This document shows positions 35,997 to 45,541 of a stretch of DNA of 64,000 nucleotides, one piece after another. Each line of letters begins with the position of its first letter. The first letter of the stretch is position 1. The notes under the pieces were generated by a model. It did not search any database, was not told where the DNA came from, and was given only the letters and a program-made list of their open reading frames with translations. Source of the stretch: G963665185 sp049723905 (GTDB taxonomy: Bacteria; Desulfobacterota; Desulfovibrionia; Desulfovibrionales; Desulfovibrionaceae); NCBI RefSeq assembly GCF_049723905.1, contig NZ_JBJKFD010000001.1:248001-312000 (forward strand). The letters are read 5' to 3'. The position numbers were made by a program, and so were the translations under genes.

Positions 35997-37112
35997 CTAT
36001 TCCGTCAGGATTTTAGCGTATTGCTCGAAGATTTCTTCTTCTGAAGGGCAATCTGTTGATGCCGCCTTGTGGATTTGCAAGCTCTTTTGCAAATGTTCAG
36101 CGAGTAATTTTGAAGAGAGTGGATCTGTTATGAAACCGTTGTATCCATCTTGTATGAAACTGCTTGCTCCAACAAATTCTGTTGTTACGACGGGAACTCC
36201 GCAGGCAAGAGCTTCAACTACAACATTGCCGAATGTGTCATAGAACGAAGGATGACAGAGTGCATCCAGTGAATTATAGAACAAAGGCATGTCTTTGATT
36301 TTCCCCAGAAAAAAAATGCGCTCTTTTATGTTTAAAGTTTCTGCCTGCTGTTCATATTTTTGGCTGTTTCTTCCTCCTGCTACCGCCAGAATAACATCTT
36401 CTGTGAGATGGGGGATGGAATTGATAAGTTGGTACAACCCTTTCAATTCGAAGTTTGTGGAGCAAAAGCCTATTATCCTGGCGTGTTGAGGTAGGCCGAA
36501 TTCTTTTCTTGCAGCATTGCGTTCTTCGGCGTTCAGAGGATGGAATTTGTTTTTGTTGATGCCGTTGGGGATAACGCATGTTTTGGGTCCGGCTTCTGGA
36601 AAACTGCGGCAGATGTCGGACTTGATGAAAGGGGAAAGGGCTATGAAGTGTGCTGTTCCGGGATGGGTGTATATTTTCCGATCAAAACTGACGAGCAGAT
36701 GATTGATTGGGCTGATGAATCTTTTGACTTGTTTTTGCAGGCGTGCGGAGGTTGAAGGCTGCGCCTTGAGCGAGCGGCGCATGAAGTCCGCATGGGGACC
36801 GCCGGACCTGTATGCAGTGCATCCCGGAACCGGACTGAAGGCCATGGAACGAACTGACTTCGGCAGTGCGGACAACCTTTTTTGGGCGGCCAGCCAAAAG
36901 CTGACTTCCTTGAATAAACGGCCTCGGAAAGGAAAAGTTATTTCATTTATTCTTTTGTCATGGATGTTTGTGGAATTCTTTCCACAATATACAGTGGTTG
37001 AGAAACCATTGTTTTGCAAGTAGTGGAAGAAGTTGAAGCATACGCGTTCAACGCCTCCATATTGCGAAAAATTACGAATGAACAATGCTATTTGTGGAGA
37101 TGCGGTCGTCAT
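35997..37112 (-). CDS. Glycosyltransferase family 4 (WaaG/GT-B type)
   Basis: A 371-residue GT-B enzyme. The N-terminal half has the acceptor-side start FIRNFSQYGGVERVC, and the C-terminal half the donor-binding pattern RIIGFCSTNFELKGL, then FYDTFGNVVVEALACGVPVV with the conserved glutamates (E-x7-E region). Sequence is closest in style to heptose/glucose transferases that build the LPS core (WaaG-like). It is transcribed away from a GT2 gene 68 bp off, so the pair may make surface glycan. Confidence 0.88.
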   Translation of the reverse strand: MTTASPQIALFIRNFSQYGGVERVCFNFFHYLQNNGFSTTVYCGKNSTNIHDKRINEITFPFRGRLFKEVSFWLAAQKRLSALPKSVRSMAFSPVPGCTAYRSGGPHADFMRRSLKAQPSTSARLQKQVKRFISPINHLLVSFDRKIYTHPGTAHFIALSPFIKSDICRSFPEAGPKTCVIPNGINKNKFHPLNAEERNAARKEFGLPQHARIIGFCSTNFELKGLYQLINSIPHLTEDVILAVAGGRNSQKYEQQAETLNIKERIFFLGKIKDMPLFYNSLDALCHPSFYDTFGNVVVEALACGVPVVTTEFVGASSFIQDGYNGFITDPLSSKLLAEHLQKSLQIHKAASTDCPSEEEIFEQYAKILTE

Positions 37113-37180
37113 TGTGAAAAATTGTGCCGCCTTACCGTGTTGAAGGAAAGCTGGATGTTTGAGTTCACTACAGAGTCGCC

Positions 37181-38017
37181 ATGTTTGTATCTGTAATCAT
37201 ACCGACATTCAACCGCGCATTGAATGTCGAGTCTGCAATCCGTTCTGCCCTGGCGCAGAGTTACCCGGATTTTGAAGTTATTGTGGTTGATGACGGGTCC
37301 ACCGATGAGACTCCCTATATCCTGAACCGACTGGATTCCCCGCGGCTTCGGGTTCTTCGGCAGGCGAACAAGGGCGTTTCCGCGGCCCGCAATGCGGCAA
37401 TTGAAGCGGCGCAGGGGGACATGATTGCCCTGCTGGATTCGGATGATGTCTTTTTGCCCGGCAAACTTGCAGCCCAGACCTGTTTTATGCAGGAACACGG
37501 TCTGGATATCAGCCAGACCCGTGAGATCTGGATCCGGCGCGGCCTGCGCGTCAATCCCATGGACAAGCATGTCCAGCCGAGCGGGTGGATATTTTCTCAA
37601 TGCCTGGATATGTGCCGTATTTCTCCATCCACCGTCATGTTTAACCGCAAGGTTTGGACCCAGGCCGGGCCGTTCGACGAAAATCTGCCCGCCTGCGAGG
37701 ACTATGATCTATGGCTGCGTGTGGCTTTGCGTTTTCCGGTGGGACTTGTGGAGCAGGCGTATACGGTCAAGCAGGGCGGACATGCGGATCAATTGTCCCG
37801 GTCATTCATCGGGCTGGATTTGTTTCGTATCCGTGCCTTGCTGCGAATTCTTGATGACCCGGTCCTGACCGAGGAGCCGCGCCGTCTTGTGGAGCGTCAG
37901 CTGCGCCGGAAAGCCCGTATTCTGGTGCGGGGAGGACTCAAGAGGGGGCGTGTGGTAGAACCGATGCGCGTCAAAAAAATGGTAGAGTCTGCCATTGGGC
38001 CGATTTTTGCAAAATAA
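37181..38017 (+). CDS. Glycosyltransferase family 2
   Basis: A 278-residue GT-A enzyme. It begins with VSVIIPTFNRALNVESAIRS, contains VVDDGSTDETPYIL and the LLDSDDVFLPGKL metal-binding DxD segment, and CEDYDLWLRVALRFP as the later acidic motif. The basic C-terminal part may hold it to the membrane. It transfers a sugar from a nucleotide donor, probably to a surface polysaccharide; the sugar is not readable. Confidence 0.9.
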   Translation: MFVSVIIPTFNRALNVESAIRSALAQSYPDFEVIVVDDGSTDETPYILNRLDSPRLRVLRQANKGVSAARNAAIEAAQGDMIALLDSDDVFLPGKLAAQTCFMQEHGLDISQTREIWIRRGLRVNPMDKHVQPSGWIFSQCLDMCRISPSTVMFNRKVWTQAGPFDENLPACEDYDLWLRVALRFPVGLVEQAYTVKQGGHADQLSRSFIGLDLFRIRALLRILDDPVLTEEPRRLVERQLRRKARILVRGGLKRGRVVEPMRVKKMVESAIGPIFAK

Positions 38018-38044
38018 TTTGCAGTACACTCCGGGCAATGAAAA

Positions 38045-38077
38045 GCTGTCTCCTGTCGGGAATCAACAGGAGACAGC
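38045..38077. terminator. Convergent-gene hairpin after the GT2 gene
   Basis: GCTGTCTCCTGT and ACAGGAGACAGC form a 12-bp perfect stem over 9 nt between two convergent genes. No T run follows on the plus strand, so it may act only partly as a terminator. Confidence 0.6.
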
Positions 38078-38116
38078 GTACGAAGTCGGTTGCAGAGGGT
38101 TTGCAATCCGTGGCTT

Positions 38117-38479
38117 TTAAGCCGGGTGCTCGGTTTTGATGACGGCCTCGGATTTGATTCGGTCCAGAAGCTCGGCCAGCACGGCTTTGACATTTTCCCG
38201 AATGTCGCCAGCCACGATAATGAAGAGCAGGTCGTCGCCGAGTTGGAGTTTTCCCTGGCAGGCTTCGACAATAACACGGAAGATACCTTCCCGGCTCTCG
38301 TACTCCCGGCGAAGTTCTTCAATGCGGTCGAGGTCCGACGTAATTTCCACGCTACTGACCGGTGAATGGTCTTTGCGTGACCAGCCCCGGACAACGCCGT
38401 TGTGAGCCAGGATCATACCCACGTTTTCGGCAAAGCCCGGTTCTTGTTTCAATTGTTGGATGGTTTGCGTAATATCCAT
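38117..38479 (-). CDS. MoaE-like protein (molybdopterin synthase catalytic subunit family)
   Basis: A 120-residue protein resembling MoaE, which inserts sulfur into precursor Z for molybdopterin with MoaD. The GVVRGWSR segment and GDDLLFIIVAGDIRENVKAV match conserved MoaE strands. However, the C-terminal region that in MoaE carries the catalytic lysine (near an APFWKKE-type motif) reads AVIKTEHPA here, so activity is uncertain. No moaD is beside it. Alternative: a divergent MoaE homologue with another role. Confidence 0.65.
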   Translation of the reverse strand: MDITQTIQQLKQEPGFAENVGMILAHNGVVRGWSRKDHSPVSSVEITSDLDRIEELRREYESREGIFRVIVEACQGKLQLGDDLLFIIVAGDIRENVKAVLAELLDRIKSEAVIKTEHPA

Positions 38480-38551
38480 AAGCGCACCTCACGGTTATTT
38501 GATGGCATGACGTTGCTCAATTGAAGTTTTGACCCGTAACGGGGATTTTTA

Positions 38552-41245
38552 ATGTATAGTTTTTCCGAGCTGCAGGAAAGCCTGCCTTCACTGAAACAAT
38601 CGCGGATTGTATCGGGTGGGTTCGGGCTGTGGGTGGTCTGGTCCGGCCAGATGACCAAGGCACTTACCCAGACTTTGCAGGACCACGGCGGCATCAAGAT
38701 GACCTCGGCCCCTTCCCAGGCCTTGTGGTTCTTTTCCTCGACCGAAGTGTTCAAAGCCCTTGCACGGTTGCAGATTTGGGCCCGCCTTAATCCTCTCCAT
38801 ATTTTTTTCCAGGTCATTCCCGCTTCGTTTCTGGTTGGATGGGATATGACCATCTCCCTTTCCGTATCTGCGGACCTGACGGTCCAGAATATGGTCAGCC
38901 CCAGTTCCTTTGAGGTTCTGGTTCATCCCAAATGCGTGGCGGACGTAAAGGGAATTGCAGGACTTTCCACAGATCCAGTCAACACCCTGCCGGGGGTGGC
39001 AAATGTGGAATGGGCTACCCTGCAGGCCGATCCCAGCTATTCCTATGAATCCTCCCTTGGCTGGTATTTCATCATCAAGCCGTTGGGAAATCCCCTGGAT
39101 AGGGATTTCATGCAGGGATGGCGTCATTTTTTTTCCTCCGCCGAAAGTATTATCCAGCGGCTGGGCATAAAGTTTATCTTCAATGAAACCTGCCTGATTC
39201 TTCCTTTGGAAAATTTGCGTCTGCTGCGGACCTGGTGCAAGGAGATGATTTCCCTTGTGCACTCCATCAAGTCGGACCCGGACGGTAATTATTGGCCGTG
39301 CACCATGGTTGCGGTGCAGAAAGAAGGGCGGAATTTCAACGAGGATCTGCCGCGCAAGGTCAACCTGGACTGGCAGCGCCTGACGCCCGATTATCCCTAC
39401 CTTACCTACAGGTATGCCTATCTTTTGGGCAGCGAATTCAACATCAATCAGGTTGCTTATTTCAGCGAGCGATTGGGGTTGGACAACTGGTGCTATGCCA
39501 GCCTTACCGAAGACGCCGAATCCGGGACCGGGGGCGGGAGCCTCCATGTCTCTGCGCCTCGCCGCCTGCAGGCAGGAGTGGAGAGCGAATGTTTTTATTG
39601 CGGCCTGAAAACCCACCGGCCCATCGATTGTCCGTCGCGACAGATAATCCCCTTGCGCCCCAAAGTCTGGGAAAAGTTTGTTTCTTTGGGGATGGACGAT
39701 TTTGATAAGATTTCACAGGAAGTTGACGACATCCTGAGTGCAGACCAAGTTGGGGGGCTTGCCGAACTTTTGGATAATAAAGGCAAGTCAGGCGTTTATA
39801 TGCGCTGCCTCTTTGAGATATCCCAGCCTTTTCAGTTGCGCCTCTTCAGCCATCTTTGGAGGAGCAGAAGCAAGGATTGGGAAGGAGCGTTCGATCATCT
39901 TTCCCCCGAAGAAGGTGAATACATATGGGCCGCTTTGGAGAGCCTCAGGCTGAATAACCACAGCAATGCCGAGCACCTTCTGGCTCAGGCCATGGTCCGC
40001 TATCCACGCAGTTACCAGCCGCGCTCATTGCAGGCGTTGCTGCACATGGAAGCCGAGGACCTGAACCAGGCGTTGTTTTTCTTCGAAGAAGCGCAGCGAC
40101 TGAGCTATACGGATGTGCAGCGGGCCGTTTTCAGTATGAACCAGGCTCGTTGCTATGAAACCCAGATGAGCTTTGAAAAGGCCATCCAGCTTTATAAGCA
40201 GGCCGAGCAGTTTGCGCCTTCCTGGTTGGATACTGTTTACAGACAGGCGGTATGTCTCATCAAAATGGGATTCACCGAGCATGCCATGGTGATTCTTCTG
40301 GATTTTATTGCTCGTGACGCCATGTACTTCAACCGCATTCTCATAGATCCGGAAATAGAGCGCGGCCGTTTTCATATAATGAACGCTTTGTGGGATATAT
40401 GGGATGAGGCAAAGAACGAGGCCGAGGAAGCACGTGAGCAGGTGGAACAGCTCGAAAGCAAACTCTTTCAGTGGTTTACTCCTGAAAACGAATTTCTTGA
40501 AAAAAGCCGTGGGAAACTGGAGGTGCTGCAGCGTCTTACAAAGGTTGAAAACTTTGTGGCGTTCAAAAGGCTGCAAAGCGGCGTGATGCAGATGGAAGCA
40601 GAGCTGCAGGAACGTGTCGCCAGTGAAATCAAAGTGGTGGAAAAGCGTGTTTCCATTTTGCTTGAAAGGCTGATTGAAGTGCAGAGAGAGGCCTCGTGGT
40701 TTCCGTTTCCGAAGTTGCTGCGGGAATTCAACCGGGACTTTAATTTTTGTGCGGATAAATTGAACTGGCTGAAGACCCAGAATTTGCACACTGCTGAGAA
40801 TTTTCGGAAGGGGCAGGTTTATCTTGGCGAGGTGGATGAGCGATTACATGTGCTGCAGGGGCGCCTGGTGACGCTGCGGGTTATTCGGGACGCCACTTTT
40901 TTTATTTTGCTTTTGGGGCGAAACTTCATCTGGATGGAATTGGTCGGACTGGGGGTCGCCATTATTCTGGTTCCTCTTCTGATTTATGGAATGCAGAATT
41001 ATATCACCGGATGGGCTGTTGATCTGCTTCTTAAGGAAAAATGGCAGCTGCAGAAAGGGCTTATTCTTATTCTCAGTATTGTAGCCATGGCAGTGTCCGC
41101 CCTTAAGACGGCGATAATTTTTGAAAAGCGCAAAGAGCAGCTTTTTAATGAAGAGTATGAAAAGGCCGTCACTTCGAGAAAAGACCGTAAAAAGAACAGC
41201 AGGCGCAAACAGAATGGCAAAAAAAGTAAGGCCAAGAAGAGCTGA
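38552..41245 (+). CDS. Large TPR/coiled-coil membrane protein with a CCHC zinc-knuckle motif
   Basis: An 897-residue protein of unknown function. Residues 347-360 read CFYCGLKTHRPIDC, an exact C-x2-C-x4-H-x4-C zinc knuckle. Residues about 455-620 carry TPR-like helical repeats (AQAMVRYPRSYQPRSLQALL, then EEAQRLSYTDVQRAVFSMNQ), followed by a coiled-coil stretch (about 620-780) and two membrane spans (about 788-812 and 835-857). The tail is extremely lysine-rich. The N-terminal 340 residues are soluble-looking and unrecognised. Predicted topology puts the N-terminus and the tail in the cytoplasm. GGGGAT precedes the ATG. Confidence 0.75.
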   Translation: MYSFSELQESLPSLKQSRIVSGGFGLWVVWSGQMTKALTQTLQDHGGIKMTSAPSQALWFFSSTEVFKALARLQIWARLNPLHIFFQVIPASFLVGWDMTISLSVSADLTVQNMVSPSSFEVLVHPKCVADVKGIAGLSTDPVNTLPGVANVEWATLQADPSYSYESSLGWYFIIKPLGNPLDRDFMQGWRHFFSSAESIIQRLGIKFIFNETCLILPLENLRLLRTWCKEMISLVHSIKSDPDGNYWPCTMVAVQKEGRNFNEDLPRKVNLDWQRLTPDYPYLTYRYAYLLGSEFNINQVAYFSERLGLDNWCYASLTEDAESGTGGGSLHVSAPRRLQAGVESECFYCGLKTHRPIDCPSRQIIPLRPKVWEKFVSLGMDDFDKISQEVDDILSADQVGGLAELLDNKGKSGVYMRCLFEISQPFQLRLFSHLWRSRSKDWEGAFDHLSPEEGEYIWAALESLRLNNHSNAEHLLAQAMVRYPRSYQPRSLQALLHMEAEDLNQALFFFEEAQRLSYTDVQRAVFSMNQARCYETQMSFEKAIQLYKQAEQFAPSWLDTVYRQAVCLIKMGFTEHAMVILLDFIARDAMYFNRILIDPEIERGRFHIMNALWDIWDEAKNEAEEAREQVEQLESKLFQWFTPENEFLEKSRGKLEVLQRLTKVENFVAFKRLQSGVMQMEAELQERVASEIKVVEKRVSILLERLIEVQREASWFPFPKLLREFNRDFNFCADKLNWLKTQNLHTAENFRKGQVYLGEVDERLHVLQGRLVTLRVIRDATFFILLLGRNFIWMELVGLGVAIILVPLLIYGMQNYITGWAVDLLLKEKWQLQKGLILILSIVAMAVSALKTAIIFEKRKEQLFNEEYEKAVTSRKDRKKNSRRKQNGKKSKAKKS

Positions 41246-41760
41246 TTTTCATACATAAGTCTCTCTCTCTGCCAGCCCCTTCGCTCTTTATGTGGGAGGG
41301 AAGAAGATCACTGCCTTTTTTTTGATGACGCTCTGGAAATACGCGGCTTGAGTTTTCTGCTGAGTGAAGGGCATGGCTACTTGTCCTGACAGGGGGGAGC
41401 ATCTCCGGAAATGCAGGCGGGATTTGGGGCGTCCGCTGCCTTTTTATGTTCTATATCCTCTCATAAGTCCTCGGAGTGGGCGTGTGCTGTTCCTCAGTAT
41501 CCGTGTGGTCTTCGAGTCGCCCGTTAAGAACATCCCAACATGCGTGCTGTCTGCTGCTGGTTAGCGAGATTGTGGCCTTTTTCGTATGGTGTCAGCAGAT
41601 GCCACTTCAAGAATCTCTTTGCCGTGGGCAAATGTGCATTCTTGTGTGCTAGGAAGGGCATTACAGAAGGGAGACGGGCATCTCAGAACTCTGCCTGTCC
41701 TTTGCCCGAAGGGGGCATGGAGGGGGGCATACGGAAGCCCGAATAAGAAAGAAACCCGAA
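41246..41760. other. 515-bp intergenic stretch
   Basis: No convincing gene; short frames on both strands have no recognised domain or ribosome-binding site. A GC-rich, cytosine/guanine-skewed segment near 41690-41740 can fold locally, but no known RNA signature (SRP RNA, 6S, tmRNA) was found. Confidence 0.4.
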
Positions 41761-41798
41761 TAAAAAAAGGGTTGCGGTGATAATCACTGCAACCCTTT
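41760..41798 (-). terminator. Terminator of tRNA-Ser
   Basis: Minus strand: AAAGGGTTGCAGTGA-TTA-TCACCGCAACCCTTT, a 15-bp stem, followed by TTTTTTTA. Confidence 0.9.
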
Positions 41799-41805
41799 AC
41801 TTTCG

Positions 41806-41897
41806 TGGCGGAGAGAGAGGGATTTGAACCCTCGATAGAGTTTCCCCTATACACGCTTAGCAGGCGTGCGCCTTCAGCCTAGCTCGGCCATCTCTCC
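41806..41897 (-). tRNA. tRNA-Ser (anticodon GCT)
   Basis: A 92-nt class II tRNA with encoded CCA. It has a 7-bp GGAGAGA acceptor stem, a long variable arm, a TTCAAAT T-loop and anticodon loop CTGCTAA, giving GCT (reads AGC/AGT). Its terminator lies immediately downstream. Confidence 0.95.
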
Positions 41898-41979
41898 GCG
41901 TTGCTTCGACTCCTCGTCGAAGAGGGATAGTTCCTAAATGGACTGGGCTCTGATGTCAAGCCCTGTCTGCATACTTTCT

Positions 41980-43311
41980 CTATTCTTTGTTCTCATGGCT
42001 GGATCGAAAGCTTATTACGATGGGAGCCGTGGCAATACCGAAGCTTTTACGCAGCTGGTTTTCCAGATAACGTTTGTAGGAGTCCTTGATAATCTTCGGA
42101 TTGTTCACAAAGAAAAGAAAACGGGGCGGGGAAGTCTCCGGCTGGGTCAGGTAGTAGAACTTCGGCCGACGATATTTGACCTGCGGCGGTTGGTGGCGGG
42201 TAATGGCATCCCGCATCACCCGGTTGAGTTCGCCCGTGCCTACGCGGATCTGGCATTCCTTCCACATACGCTCGGCCAGGGGAAGGATGTCTTTGAGTCC
42301 GGTTCCCTTGAGGGCGGAGGTGTACACCAGCGGTGCGTGGCTGCAAAAGCGCATCTGATCTTTGAAGTATTGTTTCACTTCATTGAGTTTGCCGCGTTCT
42401 ATCAGGTCGATTTTATTGACGGCAACCAGGAAAGGCGTCTTTTCCTTGACCAGAAAATCCAGAAGTTTTTTATCCTGAGTGGTCAGCCCCACAATGGCAT
42501 CCAAAACCAGAATGACAATCTGCGCCCGTTTGCTGCAGGTCAGTGCCCGAACAACGGAAAATCGTTCCAATGATCCTTCAACCTTGGCTTTGCGGCGCAC
42601 ACCTGCGGTGTCCACAAAGGTGTAACGCTTCCCTTTATGGTCCACCGTGGCATCCACGGTATCTCTGGTGGTGCCTGCAATGGGGCTTACGATAACCCGT
42701 TTTTCCCCAATGAAGGCGTTGACCATACTGGATTTCCCTGCGTTGGGACGCCCCAGCATGGCGATGCGCAGCCCTCGTTCGGGGCCTTCGGCTTCGTCTT
42801 GGTCCGGGATGTCTTTGATCAGCCTGGCCAGCTCTTCGCGCAGGAAGTTGCGGTTGTGTCCATGCTCGCCGGAGACGCCGAGCATTTCAAAGCCAAGAGC
42901 GTGAAATTCAGCCAGTAGTTCGGCTTCCCGCTCTTCGCCATCTATTTTGTTTACGGCCAGAAGTACGGGCTTATTATGCTTGCGGATGTATTCGGCCACA
43001 CGTTCGTCCAGCGGCGTAAGGCCTTCACGTCCATCCATTACAAGCAGGATGGCGTGCGCCTCTTCCACTGCTTCGCGTGCTTGGGCGAAAATGCCTTCTT
43101 CTATGCGGTCTTCTCCCGCATCGAGCACTTCGATGCCGCCGGTATCGATAAGTGCTACGCGCCGGTCGTCAAAAAAGGTTTCACCGTAGATACGGTCGCG
43201 CGTAACCCCCGGCTGGTCGTGGGTTATGGCTGCGTTTTTCCGCAGCATACGGTTGAAAAGGGTGGACTTTCCCACATTGGGGCGTCCGACGATGGCAATG
43301 GTCGTGGGCAT
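41980..43311 (-). CDS. der: GTPase Der (ribosome biogenesis)
   Basis: A 443-residue protein with two GTPase domains, needed for 50S assembly. Walker A motifs are GRPNVGKSTLF near residue 8 and GRPNAGKSSMV near residue 187. Each domain has the DTGG/DTAG G3 motif and an NKID G4 motif. The C-terminal KH-like domain ends with a basic tail. The start at 43311 follows the family (PTTIAIVGRPNVGK). It is flanked by tRNA-Ser on one side. Confidence 0.96.
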   Translation of the reverse strand: MPTTIAIVGRPNVGKSTLFNRMLRKNAAITHDQPGVTRDRIYGETFFDDRRVALIDTGGIEVLDAGEDRIEEGIFAQAREAVEEAHAILLVMDGREGLTPLDERVAEYIRKHNKPVLLAVNKIDGEEREAELLAEFHALGFEMLGVSGEHGHNRNFLREELARLIKDIPDQDEAEGPERGLRIAMLGRPNAGKSSMVNAFIGEKRVIVSPIAGTTRDTVDATVDHKGKRYTFVDTAGVRRKAKVEGSLERFSVVRALTCSKRAQIVILVLDAIVGLTTQDKKLLDFLVKEKTPFLVAVNKIDLIERGKLNEVKQYFKDQMRFCSHAPLVYTSALKGTGLKDILPLAERMWKECQIRVGTGELNRVMRDAITRHQPPQVKYRRPKFYYLTQPETSPPRFLFFVNNPKIIKDSYKRYLENQLRKSFGIATAPIVISFRSSHENKE

Positions 43312-43567
43312 AATGCTGTTTTCCTGATGTATTGTATTGATTGGCCAGCCCGGAGGTTGGATTGCAACAAGCTAATGCGGGCAGCCGTGGCTGTCTACCT
43401 ATTATCCACTACGAATTCAACTCTCATTGTTGAACCCCTGCGGCAGATGAAGTAATGCCAGGGATGATTCATTGTTGGGACAGGGGTGTTAGCTGCTTTT
43501 GGGCTACCGGGCCGGAGTTCGTACCGGGATATTTTTTTGAGATCACCACGATTGGAGTAGCGTATTG

Positions 43568-44518
43568 ATGCGGGTGCGGGATAAAGTTGTCGGACAGAGT
43601 GGCAAGCCATTTGGTAGCTCTTTGCAAAAGGATTTCTCTGCTGTTCCTGCCGGTTCTTCAGCTCCATTCAGACATATTATTCCGCTGTTGCCGTTACTTC
43701 CTTTGGTCTTGTTGTTTGCCGGGGGCCTATGCTTGGCCTTGGGGCAATCCTTCGGCATGTGGCTGCCGTTTGCTTACGACGGCGGTGTCTGGGATGCCTA
43801 CACCGCCCTGGCTCAACCGCATGTTTTCAAATCCATACTATTATCTTTATGGGTTGCATTTGTCTCGGCATTTCTGGCCGTATGGTTGGGATTGTTTCTT
43901 GCGTACGGCGTTTGGAAGCTTCCGGATACATTACAGAAATACGCCGTAATCTACAAAGCTCCGTTGGTTTTGCCGCACATTGCCGTGGGCTTCATCATAC
44001 TCGTCTTTTGGGGAAAATCCGGAATATTATCCTCTCTTGCCTATCATTTAGGGGCCATCGAGCAGACAGGGGACTTTCCGACCATAACATATAGTCCGTA
44101 CGGCCTTGGGCTGATTATGGCGTATGTGCTGAAGGGAGCGCCCTTTGTAATCATACTGGCCTACGGTATGCTCAAACGCTTCGACTTTCGGTTGGTCCAG
44201 ACGGCCCGCATGCTCGGGGGGAGTGAAAGCATTATTTTCTTTCGTCTGATAGTGCCGTTTCTTAAGCCGGTGCTGCATACCGCCTTCATTATTTTGTTCT
44301 TATACGCCGTGGGAGCTTTCGACATCCCTTTTTTGATTGGCGGCAGCGTTCCAGAGATGCTGCCTATTAAAATCTACAATTTGTATTTCAAGCGGGAATT
44401 GACGGACAGGCCGCAGGCAATGGCCATATTGAGCCTGATGTTCCTGTTTTCCGCCGTATTTATCGCAGGCTACCTCCGGTTGGCCGGGCGGATGCACCAG
44501 GAGGAACGCAAGCTGTGA
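43568..44518 (+). CDS. ABC transporter permease (binding-protein-dependent, first of a pair)
   Basis: A 316-residue inner-membrane permease with six to seven spans. The EAA-type loop near residue 215 (TARMLGGSESIIFFRLIVPFLKPVL) docks the ATPase. The layout (two permeases, no binding protein or ATPase next door) and sequence resemble the PotB/thiamine/iron(III)-type permease pairs. Its stop overlaps the GTG of the next gene by 4 bp. The start is ATG 43568 or the TTG just before it. Confidence 0.82.
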   Translation: MRVRDKVVGQSGKPFGSSLQKDFSAVPAGSSAPFRHIIPLLPLLPLVLLFAGGLCLALGQSFGMWLPFAYDGGVWDAYTALAQPHVFKSILLSLWVAFVSAFLAVWLGLFLAYGVWKLPDTLQKYAVIYKAPLVLPHIAVGFIILVFWGKSGILSSLAYHLGAIEQTGDFPTITYSPYGLGLIMAYVLKGAPFVIILAYGMLKRFDFRLVQTARMLGGSESIIFFRLIVPFLKPVLHTAFIILFLYAVGAFDIPFLIGGSVPEMLPIKIYNLYFKRELTDRPQAMAILSLMFLFSAVFIAGYLRLAGRMHQEERKL

Positions 44519-45300
44519 GAAACCTGCGGGTATTTGCGCTTCTCTTTTTTCTCTTCGTATTTCCCGTGTTTGTTCTCGGGATTTATGCCGTGGCCCCGGG
44601 GTGGCATTTCCCAGACATCCTTCCTTCACGATTCGGAGTGCAGGGGCTTGCCGCTGTTTTTCATATGGGGATGCCTTTGGTTGTGAGTATTTTGAGTTCC
44701 CTGGGGTACTCAATGGCGACCGTGGCGTTGACGTTTGCGGTAAGCCTTTTGCCTGCACGGCATCTGGCCCGAAACGACTTCAAGGGAAAGACGGTGGTAG
44801 AAGGGGTGTTGCTTGCTCCGGCTCTGGTTCCTTCCATGATCTTCTCCATGGGAGTGCATTACTTGTTTATTCGTATGGGATTGGCGGATACAGTGTTGGG
44901 GGTGGTGCTGGTGCTGACGGCATTCAGCTATCCTTACATGCTGAGGGCCTTGATTGCCGGTTACCACGCTGTTGGTGTTGATTACGACCTGTGCGCCCGC
45001 AATCTGGGCGCTGATGCCATGACCAGAATTTTGCGGTTGGACCTGCCGCTTCTTGTGCCCTCTCTTGTTGCTGGTGGGTCTGTGGTTTTTCTTGTGGCTT
45101 TTTCCGAGTATTTTTTGGTGTTTCTCATCGGGGGCGGAACCATTCCTTCGTTTACGGGGTACCTGTTTCCACACCTGACCGGGGCCGATAGAAGCGTTGG
45201 GGCGGCGCTGACCATAGTCTTTCTCTTTGTCCCGGTCGTTTTGTTCTTTCTTGTGGAGGCTGGCGTGGCTGCCCTGTACAGGAAGAGGGGGATGTATTGA
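44515..45300 (+). CDS. ABC transporter permease, second of a pair
   Basis: A 261-residue permease of the same type, GTG start within the end of the first. It has a similar EAA loop (ARNLGADAMTRILRLDLPLLVPSLV near residue 166). Together the two form a heterodimeric channel. The cognate ATPase and binding protein are not in the window, and the substrate is unknown. Confidence 0.82.
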   Translation: MRNLRVFALLFFLFVFPVFVLGIYAVAPGWHFPDILPSRFGVQGLAAVFHMGMPLVVSILSSLGYSMATVALTFAVSLLPARHLARNDFKGKTVVEGVLLAPALVPSMIFSMGVHYLFIRMGLADTVLGVVLVLTAFSYPYMLRALIAGYHAVGVDYDLCARNLGADAMTRILRLDLPLLVPSLVAGGSVVFLVAFSEYFLVFLIGGGTIPSFTGYLFPHLTGADRSVGAALTIVFLFVPVVLFFLVEAGVAALYRKRGMY

Positions 45301-45325
45301 ATTTGGCCAGAGAACGATTTTGTCG

Positions 45326-45353
45326 TTGACAACTGCGTGCGAGAAAAGATAAA
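45326..45353 (+). promoter_or_regulatory. Promoter of tRNA-Asp
   Basis: A consensus -35 box TTGACA (45326-45331), a 16-nt spacer and GATAAA (45348-45353) as -10 lie about 35 bp before the tRNA. Confidence 0.65.
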
Positions 45354-45387
45354 CGCATCTCCTCGTTCAGGAGAAATCCTGAACTGC

Positions 45388-45464
<77 letters not shown>

Positions 45465-45475
45465 CCTTGAAGCTC

Positions 45476-45512
45476 AAAGGGCCAGTTACCGTTTGTAATT
45501 GGTCCTTTTTTT
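45476..45512 (+). terminator. Terminator of tRNA-Asp, copied in each array unit
   Basis: AAAGGGCCAGTTAC and GTAATTGGTCCTTT make a 14-bp stem (two G-U pairs) around CGTTT, then a T run. The same hairpin recurs in every unit; from unit 3 the loop is one base shorter. Confidence 0.88.
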
Positions 45513-45541
45513 TGCGGCCTGTGAGAGAAGGGCCGCGGGTT

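Noticed and set aside
41364..41746. Short frames in the intergenic stretch after the CCHC protein
   Set aside because: Mutually overlapping, no ribosome sites, no domain.
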